From contig CALUZC010000007.1 in NCBI GenBank assembly GCA_944325215.1, positions 23,855 through 87,854 of the forward strand: a stretch of DNA of 64,000 nucleotides. Direction: 5' to 3'. Shown piece by piece: positions 17,258 to 25,724 of the stretch; position 1 is the first letter of the stretch; every line of letters begins with the position of its first letter. The notes beneath the pieces are model-generated. The model saw only the letters and a list, made by a program, of their open reading frames with translations, was not told the origin of the DNA and made no database searches. Both the position numbers and the translations under genes were made by a program. The DNA comes from an uncultured Mucispirillum sp. Lineage in GTDB: Bacteria > Chrysiogenota > Deferribacteres > Deferribacterales > Mucispirillaceae.

Positions 17258-18310
17258 ATGGCAAAAATTATAGCTGTTGTAGCAGGCATATGTGTTATTA
17301 TTGCTGCAGGTGTTGCAGTTTATTTTATTTATTCAAAACCTAGTGAAAAGACTTTAAAGTTTGCTGAAAAATATGAAAAGCAGATAAACGTTATAATGGA
17401 TTATATTAGTAATGAAATTGGTTCGGATTATTCATTAAGAAATAATGTAAAATTAAAGTTTAAACCATTTAAATGCATAGCAAAAAATAGTAAAGTAATA
17501 TGTAGGTCCGATAGGTTTTATATTGGATTACCATTTGCAAGTGTAGATTTAAGGAATAATATAATTTCAACTAATTTTAAAGGTGATAGTAAAGTTGTAT
17601 TAGAAGTGTCTTCTGATGGTGTTTTTGATTTAGAAAGCAATCCTTATACAAACTCTTTTAAAACTGATGTAGGTGGAAAATGCTCTTATACATCAACATA
17701 TGATAAAGAAAATGGTGTATTTGATACTTCTGTTTCTGATTGTAAAAGTAATTTTGGTTCACTTATATTAAATATAATGATGGAAGAAAGCCAAAGAAGT
17801 GAAAACTTTAAAAATAAAGATATATATGATGCCTATTCTTCATATCTTCAATTTGATAATATAGAGAAATTATTTAAATATAATGAAGAAGATATGCTTG
17901 CAAACGAAGAAGATATTAGTAATATTTTAGAAGATATTGATATTGAAAGAAAATGGGATAATATATATATAAACATATACAGTTCAAAAGGTATTTTTGA
18001 TAGTATTTATGAATATACCAATTTAATTTCAAAAAAGAAAATAGAAAAAGAAGAAATTCATGAAGTATATGAAGATTTAAGAAAAAATTTTGATAAAGAC
18101 TTATCATACGATAATAAAGACGAAGAAGAAAAAGAGCTTTTGAAGTTAACAGAAGATACATTAATAGCAATAGACCGTGTTATATATGATGGTCATAAAA
18201 ATTTTAATGTAGAATTAACAGCAAAAGAAAAAGATGATAAATATTATTCATTTGAAACCTATAATGAAGTTATAGATAATTTTAATATAAAAATATATAG
18301 TAATAATTAG
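17258..18310 (+). CDS. membrane-anchored extracytoplasmic protein, paralogue A
   Basis: The protein is 350 residues when started at ATG 17258, which has TTGGAG 7 nt upstream; an earlier ATG at 17225 overlaps the ankyrin gene and lacks a site. It has one N-terminal membrane helix (AVVAGICVIIAAGVAVYFI), then a soluble domain with FKPFKCIAKNSKVICRSDRFYI and further cysteines that could form disulfides outside the cytoplasm. The C-terminal part has acidic/Lys-rich helices and IAIDRVIYDGHKNFNVEL. The two genes downstream share the PFKC...C pair and the D-x-I/V-x(4)-GH/KNH-type motif, so they are tandem paralogues. Family and function are not recognised. Confidence 0.65.
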   Translation: MAKIIAVVAGICVIIAAGVAVYFIYSKPSEKTLKFAEKYEKQINVIMDYISNEIGSDYSLRNNVKLKFKPFKCIAKNSKVICRSDRFYIGLPFASVDLRNNIISTNFKGDSKVVLEVSSDGVFDLESNPYTNSFKTDVGGKCSYTSTYDKENGVFDTSVSDCKSNFGSLILNIMMEESQRSENFKNKDIYDAYSSYLQFDNIEKLFKYNEEDMLANEEDISNILEDIDIERKWDNIYINIYSSKGIFDSIYEYTNLISKKKIEKEEIHEVYEDLRKNFDKDLSYDNKDEEEKELLKLTEDTLIAIDRVIYDGHKNFNVELTAKEKDDKYYSFETYNEVIDNFNIKIYSNN

Positions 18311-18380
18311 TATCACTTTATAATTGCATTATATATATATGTATGTTATAAAAGGCAGATATTATATATTGGAGGAAATA

Positions 18381-19433
18381 ATGAGTGAAGAAAATATGAA
18401 TAATGAACCTGTAAATAATCAAGAACAGCAGGTAAATGGTATAACTAATAGTGTTTCTAATAAGCCAAACAAATCTAATAAAAAAGCTATTATAATTATG
18501 AGTATTATTATTTTGCTTATAGTAATAGCAGTAGTTGCTATATTTATTGTGCGTTCATCTTTAACAAGTGAGGCAGCATTAAAACTTGAAACATCTTTAA
18601 ATTCATTTTTAAGTGATATGGAAAATGATTATAAAGATAGTAATAAAACCATAAGTTATAAACCATTTAAATGTACTGGCAGTTCAATAATTCAGTGCAA
18701 AAGCAGTTCTATAGATATAAAAGATTCTGACCTTGAACTTATATCCAAAGATATTGTTTTTAGTGTTGAGCCTGGTATTAAAAACACAAATCTTACATTT
18801 AGTGGGAACTTTAATGTATCAATCTTTGATTATAATGATGAACGTAAAGGCCCTATTGATATAAATGTAGACTGTAAAAATAATGCTGAAATAGATGGTG
18901 ATAACGAATATATTATTAATAACCTTGTTTGTGAAAATAAACTTCAAGATATAACCAGTAAACAAACAAGTAAAATTTACCTTAAAAATGAAAAATTTTC
19001 CATTGGTAATTTTATATTATTAATTAAAGATATTGAAGAGAATAAAGAATTTTATAATAACATATTAAATGAAACTGAGTATGCAGTCGCAGAAACAACA
19101 AACAATCTTTCTAGTGCTGATTTACTTCAATCCATATTATATTTAATGAATACTTTTGATAAAAGTGAAGAATATACAAAAGAAAAATTAGTTAGCCAGT
19201 TTGAAGCAGCAAAATCAGAATTTGAAAGATTAATATCAATTTTTGGCTCATCAGAAGAAATGCCAGAATTACAAATAATTAGAAATTTTATAGATGTGGC
19301 TGATAATGTGCTGACTAAAGGTCATAATAAAGTAGATATCCATGTTAAGCTTAAAGACGGTAATACTATTGATGATGTATTTTTCATAGGTTTTGAGCCT
19401 AGATTATATGACGTATCATTATCAAGCAAATAA
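18381..19433 (+). CDS. membrane-anchored extracytoplasmic protein, paralogue B
   Basis: The protein is 350 residues from ATG 18381, which follows a strong GGAGG; an ATG 57 nt upstream has none. An Asn/Gln-rich cytoplasmic tail of about 35 residues precedes one membrane helix (AIIIMSIIILLIVIAVVAIF). The soluble domain repeats the paralogue A landmarks: YKPFKCTGSSIIQCKSSSID, a second Cys pair (DCKN, VCEN), and near the end VADNVLTKGHNKVDIHVKL. The Cys pairs suggest an oxidising compartment. The role is unknown. A strong terminator follows, so it may end the main transcript. Confidence 0.65.
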   Translation: MSEENMNNEPVNNQEQQVNGITNSVSNKPNKSNKKAIIIMSIIILLIVIAVVAIFIVRSSLTSEAALKLETSLNSFLSDMENDYKDSNKTISYKPFKCTGSSIIQCKSSSIDIKDSDLELISKDIVFSVEPGIKNTNLTFSGNFNVSIFDYNDERKGPIDINVDCKNNAEIDGDNEYIINNLVCENKLQDITSKQTSKIYLKNEKFSIGNFILLIKDIEENKEFYNNILNETEYAVAETTNNLSSADLLQSILYLMNTFDKSEEYTKEKLVSQFEAAKSEFERLISIFGSSEEMPELQIIRNFIDVADNVLTKGHNKVDIHVKLKDGNTIDDVFFIGFEPRLYDVSLSSK

Positions 19434-19440
19434 ATAGCAA

Positions 19441-19475
19441 AAGAAAGGCTTATTTTTTAAGCCTTTCTTTATTTT
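19441..19475 (+). terminator. rho-independent terminator
   Basis: AAGAAAGGCTTA (19441-19452) pairs perfectly with TAAGCCTTTCTT (19458-19469) around TTTTT and is followed by TATTTTA. It ends the transcript of paralogue B. It also sits directly in front of paralogue C, whose ATG is only about 14 bp beyond. Confidence 0.8.
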
Positions 19476-19488
19476 AAGTTATTATATT

Positions 19489-20463
19489 ATGAAAAAACGC
19501 ATAATTATAATATCATCTATACTTATTGTGTTATTTGCTGCTGGTTTTATTACTATTCAAATAATATATGGCACAATAAACTACTTTTCAAAAACAGTGG
19601 AAAGTTCTTTTAATTTATCACTTAAAAATATAAAGAAGAAATCAGAAGATTTTAAGCTGACATATAATGATTTTAAATGCAGTGGTAAAAGAAGTATAGA
19701 ATGTTATGGTAAAAAAATCTTGTATGATAAGGACAGGTATAAAATAGAAGTTAAAGACATTAATTTTATATTAACACCTTATTACAAAAGTGCAGATTTT
19801 TCTTTTAATGCTAAGGCAGCATATAAAATATTTGTAGATGAAAGCTTTAAATCACTGCCTATCACTATAGAATGTTATGGCAAGCTTGATTTAATGCCTG
19901 AAAAAACATATATTAAAGCAGATTATTGGTGTAATACGTTTATTAATTATTTAAAATCATATCATACATCTACTATATATTTTAAAAATAAAGAATTTAA
20001 TGAAAAAAATATTTATGATTTTGCAAAAAAATTTGATACTTTTATTATTGAAAAATTATACTTAAAAAAAATAGCAGGCACTTCTTTTGCAGTGGATTAT
20101 ATAAAAGGGTATATTAAAAGTAAGGATTTATTTCAGGAATATGTGAATATTATGCGCAGGTTTGATATAAACTATGAATATGACAGGGAAAGTGCCATAT
20201 TATCTACTGCAGGTTTTAGTGCAGAAAAGTTTTTTGTCAGGTCTTTTGCTGGTAAAGATAGTTTAGAATATGTATTAGCTGAAAAAATTACTGATAATAT
20301 TAAAAATATAATTCATAAAAATCATAACAGGCTTTCATACAATATAACAAGAAAAGGTGGCAAGCCTATAGAAAATTTTTTCATTAACAGTATGAAACAG
20401 GCAGTTAATGTTATTTATAATAATAGAAGCTATAGTATAGATATTCATACAAGTAAAAAATAA
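19489..20463 (+). CDS. membrane-anchored extracytoplasmic protein, paralogue C
   Basis: The 324-residue protein has an N-terminal helix (IIIISSILIVLFAAGFITIQ) with almost no cytoplasmic tail, then a soluble domain with YNDFKCSGKRSIECYGKK, a second Cys pair (ECYG and WCNT) and a C-terminal IIHKNHNRLSYNIT stretch. These align with paralogues A and B. The ribosome site is weak, and the start lies just after a strong terminator, so expression may need read-through or a promoter hidden in the terminator region. Function unknown. Confidence 0.6.
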   Translation: MKKRIIIISSILIVLFAAGFITIQIIYGTINYFSKTVESSFNLSLKNIKKKSEDFKLTYNDFKCSGKRSIECYGKKILYDKDRYKIEVKDINFILTPYYKSADFSFNAKAAYKIFVDESFKSLPITIECYGKLDLMPEKTYIKADYWCNTFINYLKSYHTSTIYFKNKEFNEKNIYDFAKKFDTFIIEKLYLKKIAGTSFAVDYIKGYIKSKDLFQEYVNIMRRFDINYEYDRESAILSTAGFSAEKFFVRSFAGKDSLEYVLAEKITDNIKNIIHKNHNRLSYNITRKGGKPIENFFINSMKQAVNVIYNNRSYSIDIHTSKK

Positions 20464-20860
20464 TAGTATACAAATAATAGAAACTTGTAACAATACGTTA
20501 TAAAGTTGCGACTTTATGTATGTTTGTATAGGAAACAATTTTAAAGATAATTATTATAAAATAATTGTATAATTTAGTAAAGCAGCTGTTATAATTATGA
20601 TGATAATATGTGTAATAAGCAAATTTTATTAATCTCGAAAAATAAAATAAATGAACTCATTACAAATAAAAATATCTATATAATTGGTATAGAATTATAA
20701 ACTTACTTCATATTATATGTTGCAGTTCTTTGTGGATATGATAGAGTAATAGCTAGTTTACTAAAAATTTGCACATATATAATAATCTATACTTTAATAT
20801 CTTTATATGGTTTATATTATAGTTAGATAATGAAAAATCTTAATTTATTCAAGGATATAT
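20464..20860. other. gene-free AT-rich spacer
   Basis: No credible ORF is visible here. A perfect short hairpin, ATAAAGT-TGCG-ACTTTAT at 20500-20517 with extra pairing outside it, lies 37 bp after the preceding stop. It is not followed by a T run, so it is at best a weak terminator. The remainder shows no recognised element, and a promoter for the following acetyltransferase must lie somewhere in it. Confidence 0.5.
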
Positions 20861-21301
20861 ATGCAGGTAAAAATTAATATGGAAAATCTGAAAGTTGAAT
20901 TTTTCTCTGATAAAACGAAAGAAACTATATATATAAGAGATATTGTTTTTGTGCAGGAACAAGGTTTTATTGATGAATATGATGAACTTGACTGTAAAAG
21001 TACACATATTTTAGTAAGTGATAAGAATCTTCCAATAGCAACAGGCAGATTTTACAAACATAAAGATAACAGCTGGATAGTAGGCAGATTTGCAGTTATT
21101 AAAGAGTATAGGCATATTGGTATTGGAAGTTTTTTAATGCAAAAGATAGAAGAAAAAATAAAAGAAAATGGTGGTGAACTTATAGAGCTTTCTGCACAGC
21201 TGCAGGCAAAAGGATTTTATGAATCACTAGGCTATAAAGCTTTAGGCAATATATATTATGACCAGCATGCAGAACATATTCATATGGAAAAAAAATTATA
21301 A
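20861..21301 (+). CDS. GNAT family N-acetyltransferase (ElaA/YjcF-like)
   Basis: The 146-residue protein has the N-terminal FVQEQGFIDEYDELDCKSTH stretch typical of the ElaA/YjcF group, then VGRFAVIKEYRHIGIGSFLM with the acetyl-CoA loop R-x-x-G-I-G, and FYESLGYKALG near the end. The acceptor is unknown. An AAGGAT site precedes the ATG at 20861; a second in-frame ATG six codons on is less likely. It is followed after 62 bp by the Sel1-repeat gene. Confidence 0.8.
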   Translation: MQVKINMENLKVEFFSDKTKETIYIRDIVFVQEQGFIDEYDELDCKSTHILVSDKNLPIATGRFYKHKDNSWIVGRFAVIKEYRHIGIGSFLMQKIEEKIKENGGELIELSAQLQAKGFYESLGYKALGNIYYDQHAEHIHMEKKL

Positions 21302-21363
21302 AAAAGACTTTATCAAAAAAAATATATGTGTTAAAGTGGACAATAGTCAAGATGAGGTTTTAA

Positions 21364-22044
21364 ATGGTAAATATAATAATTCTTTCTGTAGTTATTGTTA
21401 TTTTAATAGGAATGTTGGTATATTTTTTCGTTAATAGAAAGAAGATTAAAATAAAGCTGTTAGAAGAAGAAGCTGCAAAAGGTAACCCTGCCACATTACT
21501 GGCATTAGGTTTAATGTTTTATTCTGGTGTTAAAATAGATGAAGATAAAGAAAAAGGTATTAAGTATATTAAGCAGGCGGCAGAATCTGGTAATGCTCAA
21601 GCCCAATATTTATACAGTGGTATTATTCTAGGTTCAAATGAAAACCAAGAGCCTACAAAAGAGCAGTTATCAGAAGCTGCTTTATGGATAGAAAAATCAG
21701 CTGAAGGTGGTTTTCTAACAGCTATAACAACCCTTGCAAATATGTATGCAGAAGGCAAAATAATCCCAAAAAATGTTAAAAAAGCACAATATTATTTTCA
21801 AAAAGCAGCACTTATGGGTGATGTTCAGTCGCAGGTAACTGTTGCTGGTTTTAAGCATTTTAGTATTGACGGCAATAAAAAGGAAGCATATGCATGGTAT
21901 AAGGTAGCAGAACAAAATGGTTCAGAATATGCAAAAGAAACAGCAGAAAAATTGCTTTCAGAATTAAGTGATGAAGATAAGCTTCAGGCATATAAAATAG
22001 CTGATGAATATATAATTAAATACGGAAAAGCACAAGTGCATTAG
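21364..22044 (+). CDS. membrane-anchored Sel1-repeat protein
   Basis: The 226-residue protein begins with a single membrane helix (IIILSVVIVILIGMLVYFFV), then Sel1-like/TPR-type repeats: GNPATLLALGLMFYSG, GNAQAQYLYSGIIL, GFLTAITTLANMYAEG and GDVQSQVTVAGFKHF. These stack as helix pairs and serve in protein-protein contacts. GAGG lies 5 nt before the ATG. It probably works as an assembly scaffold at the membrane; no partner can be named. It sits 16 bp before a GNAT gene. Confidence 0.8.
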   Translation: MVNIIILSVVIVILIGMLVYFFVNRKKIKIKLLEEEAAKGNPATLLALGLMFYSGVKIDEDKEKGIKYIKQAAESGNAQAQYLYSGIILGSNENQEPTKEQLSEAALWIEKSAEGGFLTAITTLANMYAEGKIIPKNVKKAQYYFQKAALMGDVQSQVTVAGFKHFSIDGNKKEAYAWYKVAEQNGSEYAKETAEKLLSELSDEDKLQAYKIADEYIIKYGKAQVH

Positions 22045-22060
22045 TTTTGGTAGCAGTTTT

Positions 22061-22489
22061 ATGGTGCAGAGATATATTTTATCAGACTATTCAAAGCTTT
22101 TTGATATTTGGGAAAGAGCAGTTAAAAAAACTCATCATTTTTTATCAAAAGAAAGTTATGAGCATATTCGTTTGATTTTGCCATCATATTTTCAGAAAGT
22201 AGAAGTCTATGTTTATAAAAAAGCTGGTAAAGATGTAGCATTTATGGGTGTAAAAGATGATAAGCTTGAAATGCTTTTTTGCGATCCAGATTATTTTAGG
22301 CAGGGTATAGGTTCATTTATGATTGATTATGCACTTCATTTTTTAAATATAAAATATGTTGATGTAAATGAGCAGAATTTACAGGCCATAGAGTTTTATA
22401 AACACCATGGTTTTAAAGAAGTAGCAAGAACAAAAAGTGATAATTTTGGATATCCAATAATTCATCTTGCCCATGAAAGTGGTATGTAG
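22061..22489 (+). CDS. GNAT family N-acetyltransferase (YjaB-like)
   Basis: The 142-residue protein has WERAVKKTHHFLSKE near the N-terminus, matching the W-x(3)-V-x-x-T-H-x-F-L pattern of YjaB/YiaC-type acetyltransferases. It also has the acetyl-CoA loop FRQGIGSFMIDYA and a final NLQAIEFYKHHGFKEV. The substrate is unknown. The ATG at 22061 has only a weak purine-rich region. The stop lies one base before the start of the next gene. Confidence 0.8.
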   Translation: MVQRYILSDYSKLFDIWERAVKKTHHFLSKESYEHIRLILPSYFQKVEVYVYKKAGKDVAFMGVKDDKLEMLFCDPDYFRQGIGSFMIDYALHFLNIKYVDVNEQNLQAIEFYKHHGFKEVARTKSDNFGYPIIHLAHESGM

Positions 22490-22490
22490 T

Positions 22491-23234
22491 ATGAGAACTT
22501 TATTAACTTTTATACTTACTTTTATCTTATGTATATTTATAATAACAGAAGCATTTGCTCAAGATAATCAATGCACAAAGCCTGTTATATTTCCGTTACT
22601 TTCAAAGCCTGTTAATGATATTGGTCAAGAATATGATAATTATGACTGGCGAAGTGAACACGGTGCAAATCAGGCAGTATATAAAAGCTATAGAATACGT
22701 AAAAGCAGTAAGAAAAATATTACAAAAAAAGCATTTCATGCAGCACGAGATTTATATACAGATGTATATAATGATAAAGGAAATTATGGATTATTAAAGT
22801 CTAGAAATTATGTTAGGGCAGTAAGTGAAGGTAAAGTTTTAGAAGTTGGCTATTTTTATGCAGGAACTTATAAAGTAACAGTGCAGCATACAACATGTGA
22901 TGGAAGAAGTTTCATTATAAGATATGGTGAGTTAGACCCTGCAAGCATAAAAGTTGCAGTTGGTGAAACTGTAAAACAAGGGCAGATTTTAGGCAGACCG
23001 GGTTTTTTATCTAAAAAAAATAAGAAAAAAGAAACTGTGCCAATAAATGTAATAATGGATAAAGTTGTATTTATGCTTCACTTTGAATATTTTGCCAGTG
23101 GTGAGCTTAGTAACGAACCATTTTCTGAAGCCTTTAGTGATAATAGGTTTGATAGAAGAAAAGATCTTGATGACAGCTTAAGTATTTTAGAAGAAGGATA
23201 TATTAATTCTTTTGGGGAGCCTGTGAAAAAATGA
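22491..23234 (+). CDS. exported M23 (LytM)-like protein lacking catalytic histidines
   Basis: The protein is 247 residues from ATG 22491, where a clean signal peptide (MRTLLTFILTFILCIFIITEAFA) begins; an upstream ATG at 22467 lies inside the previous gene. The domain follows the LytM fold. Zinc ligands H83 and D87 (HAARD) and H197 (LHFEY) are kept. The two catalytic His positions appear as E147 (YGEL, normally Y-x-H-x) and M195 (MLH, normally HLH). It is therefore probably a non-hydrolytic regulator or binder of peptidoglycan, or uses altered chemistry. It overlaps the following exported protein by 4 bp. Confidence 0.7.
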   Translation: MRTLLTFILTFILCIFIITEAFAQDNQCTKPVIFPLLSKPVNDIGQEYDNYDWRSEHGANQAVYKSYRIRKSSKKNITKKAFHAARDLYTDVYNDKGNYGLLKSRNYVRAVSEGKVLEVGYFYAGTYKVTVQHTTCDGRSFIIRYGELDPASIKVAVGETVKQGQILGRPGFLSKKNKKKETVPINVIMDKVVFMLHFEYFASGELSNEPFSEAFSDNRFDRRKDLDDSLSILEEGYINSFGEPVKK

Positions 23235-23767
23235 AAAAATTACTAATATATGTTATAACGCTGCTTTCTTTTACAAATATATATGCTTCTCCCTATGCTG
23301 ATGATTACCTTTATGAAGATATACTAGAGTATATTGAAAACCCAGCAAAATATTCAAATAATTATGTTAATGGATATGTAAATAATAACCCTGATATAAT
23401 AGTGGGAGCTTTTATAGAAAAGGCTTTTTCTGTTTATGAAAAAGAAGAAAAATATACGCCTGATTTTAAAAGCTGTGGGGAAGGCTGCTATAAAGATGAT
23501 AATGCACATGATATTTTAAATGCATATCATAAGTTTTTTTATATGTTTGCTATTGCTGAAGAAATAACTTCTGTATTAATACAAAACCCACAAGAAAATG
23601 ATAATATTGAATACACTCTAAAAAATAAAAAAATAAAGTATAAATGGAATAATAAAAACAAATTAGTTATAAATATAGACAGCAACACTGTTGAATTTAT
23701 AAAACAAAATAAAGGTGTTGTTATAAAAACAGATATGAAGTCTTTAAAAAAATACAGGCTGAATTAG
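23231..23767 (+). CDS. exported protein of unknown function
   Basis: The 178-residue protein has an N-terminal signal peptide ending near IYASPYADD. The mature part is Tyr/Asn/Lys-rich with a CGEGC pair around residues 79-83 and predicted helices before a beta-rich C-terminus (NKLVINIDSNTVEFIK). It overlaps the M23-like gene by 4 bp (ATGA) and is followed 12 bp later by another exported protein, so the three form an operon and may act together in the periplasm. Family not recognised. Confidence 0.6.
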   Translation: MKKLLIYVITLLSFTNIYASPYADDYLYEDILEYIENPAKYSNNYVNGYVNNNPDIIVGAFIEKAFSVYEKEEKYTPDFKSCGEGCYKDDNAHDILNAYHKFFYMFAIAEEITSVLIQNPQENDNIEYTLKNKKIKYKWNNKNKLVINIDSNTVEFIKQNKGVVIKTDMKSLKKYRLN

Positions 23768-23779
23768 TAAAGGTGATAT

Positions 23780-24409
23780 ATGAAAAAATTATTGTTATTA
23801 TTTATTTTCATAACTGCTACAAACAGCTTTGGCTATAATGAACAAGATATTGATTTATCTAACCATTCAAACCAGCATGGAGTTATTTTCCAAGCCTTAG
23901 ATAAAAAGGAATACTATAAAAATATTACATACAGCACCATAAGGGAAAGTAAATGTTTAGGAGCCGATTATAAAACCATAAAAAGAACGGCTAATATTTT
24001 AAAGGAAAAAGAACAGCCTTTCTGGGTTTATAAATACTGCAAAAGCAGTGAATATGAATATAACACGACAAATATTATAGAAGCATATAACAGCTATCGT
24101 TTTGATTTAAATAAGCGTTTAATAAATATGAAAGAGTATCAAATATTAGATAATATAGTATCATATCTTCCTGTAAATATAAAATCAGGGAGCAATTATT
24201 TATATTATCTTGGCATGAGAAATAATATTATAGAATGGCAGGATAAAAATAATGAGTTAAATATTACACTACCTATTATGTTTAGCGGCCTTATTACAAA
24301 AATGACATTGGAAAAAGATAAAGTAAAAGTATATGAAATATTTACATATGACAGGCCTGACAATATGCCAAAAGAAAATGAAGGGTATAAAGATTTATTT
24401 GTTAAATAA
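23780..24409 (+). CDS. exported protein of unknown function
   Basis: The 209-residue protein has a signal peptide (MKKLLLLFIFITATNSFG) and an AAAGGTGAT leader before the ATG. Two cysteines (SKCLG, YKCKS region) could pair. The C-terminal third is beta-rich (NNELNITLPIMFSGLITKM). It resembles its upstream neighbour in size and style but not clearly in sequence. It is the last gene of the M23-like operon. Confidence 0.6.
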   Translation: MKKLLLLFIFITATNSFGYNEQDIDLSNHSNQHGVIFQALDKKEYYKNITYSTIRESKCLGADYKTIKRTANILKEKEQPFWVYKYCKSSEYEYNTTNIIEAYNSYRFDLNKRLINMKEYQILDNIVSYLPVNIKSGSNYLYYLGMRNNIIEWQDKNNELNITLPIMFSGLITKMTLEKDKVKVYEIFTYDRPDNMPKENEGYKDLFVK

Positions 24410-24574
24410 ATCATACAAATCATATTTATTATATTAATAAAACTATTTTATATGTAACAATTTTTTAAATCTGAAAAGAGCTATCTATTTTATATTGTTC
24501 AAAAATTTTTCATAAAATAATTTGACTTATTATATTTAATAATGTATAACTCCATATAAAAGGGGGATATATTT

Positions 24575-24826
24575 ATGCAGGATTTTTTATTTGATAAAGT
24601 TAATATTATACCAGAAGCTAAAAGAAGAAGCAGAAGCCGTGGTCGTGGTTTTTTCGGTGGTATATTATCAACAATTGGTGCTGTTATTATAATAATTTTG
24701 GCTGTAATAATGCTGCCTTTTATATTAATTAGAAATAGAAGAAACCCTTCCAATGATGCATTAATAAACGATAATAATATTAATAATACTCAAAGTCATA
24801 ATGATAAGATAAATCTAAAAAAATAA
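24575..24826 (+). CDS. small single-span membrane protein with Arg-rich N-terminus
   Basis: The 83-residue protein has an AGGGGG-type site before ATG 24575. Residues 14-24 are Arg/Ser-rich (AKRRSRSRGRG), followed by a hydrophobic helix (ILSTIGAVIIIILAVIMLPFILI) and an Asn/Asp-rich tail. The topology rule puts the Arg-rich part in the cytoplasm. The function is unknown. It ends in its own terminator and is not obviously part of the following lysis cassette. Confidence 0.55.
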   Translation: MQDFLFDKVNIIPEAKRRSRSRGRGFFGGILSTIGAVIIIILAVIMLPFILIRNRRNPSNDALINDNNINNTQSHNDKINLKK

Positions 24827-24859
24827 CATCTACTTATATTCTCATGATATTAAACCAAT

Positions 24860-24890
24860 AAACCACCTAAAATTTAGGTGGTTTTTCTTT
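24860..24890 (+). terminator. rho-independent terminator
   Basis: AAACCACCTAAA (24860-24871) pairs with TTTAGGTGGTTT (24873-24884) and is followed by TTCTTTTTT. It separates the small membrane protein gene from the spanin gene. Confidence 0.8.
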
Positions 24891-24964
24891 TTTCTGACAT
24901 ATGGGACAAAACGGACATAGTATATTTTGCTACTGCTATAAATAGTAGTAAAGCAGGAGGCAAA

Positions 24965-25333
24965 ATGGATAAAATTTATACAGGAATTATAGTCGTTCTT
25001 GTTATCATAATTATTTCTTTATCTACTTATATGCTGATTAAATCAGGAATATATAAAAATATGATTAATGAACTGCAAACAGAAAATAAGTCATTAATTA
25101 CAAGGTTAAGTAGTGCAGAAAGCTATATTGATATACAGAATTTAAAAATATCAGAACACAGTAAGAATATGGAAAAAGCAGAAGAAATATACACATTAAA
25201 AATAAAATCAATAAATGAAAAATATTCTGCTTTAGAAAAAAAATATAAAAATATCAGCTTACTACAGTGTAATGAAGTATTAAAGATAATAGATAATAAC
25301 CAACGGAGGTATATATATGGTTACACAGATTAA
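24965..25333 (+). CDS. i-spanin-like (Rz-type) membrane/coiled-coil protein
   Basis: The protein is 122 residues from ATG 24965 behind a perfect AGGAGG; longer readings run into the terminator. It has an N-terminal membrane helix (TGIIVVLVIIIISLSTYMLI) followed by a long heptad-like coiled coil (NELQTENKSLITRLSSAES and beyond). That is the plan of an Rz inner-membrane spanin subunit, which with an o-spanin fuses inner and outer membranes during lysis. The position ahead of an overlapping lipoprotein-like gene, a holin and an endopeptidase supports this. The assignment rests on architecture and context, not on sequence identity. Confidence 0.6.
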   Translation: MDKIYTGIIVVLVIIIISLSTYMLIKSGIYKNMINELQTENKSLITRLSSAESYIDIQNLKISEHSKNMEKAEEIYTLKIKSINEKYSALEKKYKNISLLQCNEVLKIIDNNQRRYIYGYTD

Positions 25334-25724
25334 AGAAACAGTAAAAAAATTATATGAAAAAATAAAAGAAAAAATAATGAAACTATATGAAGTTATAAAA
25401 AATTTCATAAAAAATACAGCAGAAGATTTTTCAATAATTGATGTAGAAGAAGGGCAGGCTCGCTGGAGTTTTAACTGGTGGGTTCAAAAAAGTTTTAAGT
25501 GGATAACAGCCATTATTCTTGCAGCAGCCGCTCTTTTTATATGGGGCTGTTCTACACATAATGGCAGTGTAAAGTATTACCCTGTTAATATTCCTGTAAG
25601 CTGTCAAATAGATATGCCTGAAAAGCCAGTATATAGTGAAAATATTGTTGTTACAAATTTAAGTATTTTATCATACGCTTCAAAGTTGGAATCAGCCTTA
25701 AAAGCGTGCAGAGGTGATAAATGA
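25317..25724 (+). CDS. o-spanin-like (Rz1-type) protein
   Basis: The 135-residue protein overlaps the i-spanin gene by 17 bp, the classical nested or overlapping Rz/Rz1 arrangement, and has a GGAGG site. About 60 N-terminal residues form an amphipathic Lys/Glu helix and a WSFNWW stretch. A hydrophobic segment then ends LFIWGCSTHNG, followed by the Pro/Val-rich YYPVNIPVSCQIDMPEKPV typical of Rz1-like C-termini. The internal position of the Gly-Cys and the Trp at -2 make lipidation uncertain, and the long N-terminal part is unusual for an o-spanin. Confidence 0.55.
   Translation: MVTQIKETVKKLYEKIKEKIMKLYEVIKNFIKNTAEDFSIIDVEEGQARWSFNWWVQKSFKWITAIILAAAALFIWGCSTHNGSVKYYPVNIPVSCQIDMPEKPVYSENIVVTNLSILSYASKLESALKACRGDK

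Noticed and set aside
20500..20517. Hairpin after the third anchored paralogue as a terminator
   Set aside because: The stem is good but no T run follows, so I list it only as part of the spacer.
23780..24409. Thought to be a third M23-operon enzyme
   Set aside because: No catalytic motif could be found, so it is left as an exported protein of unknown function.
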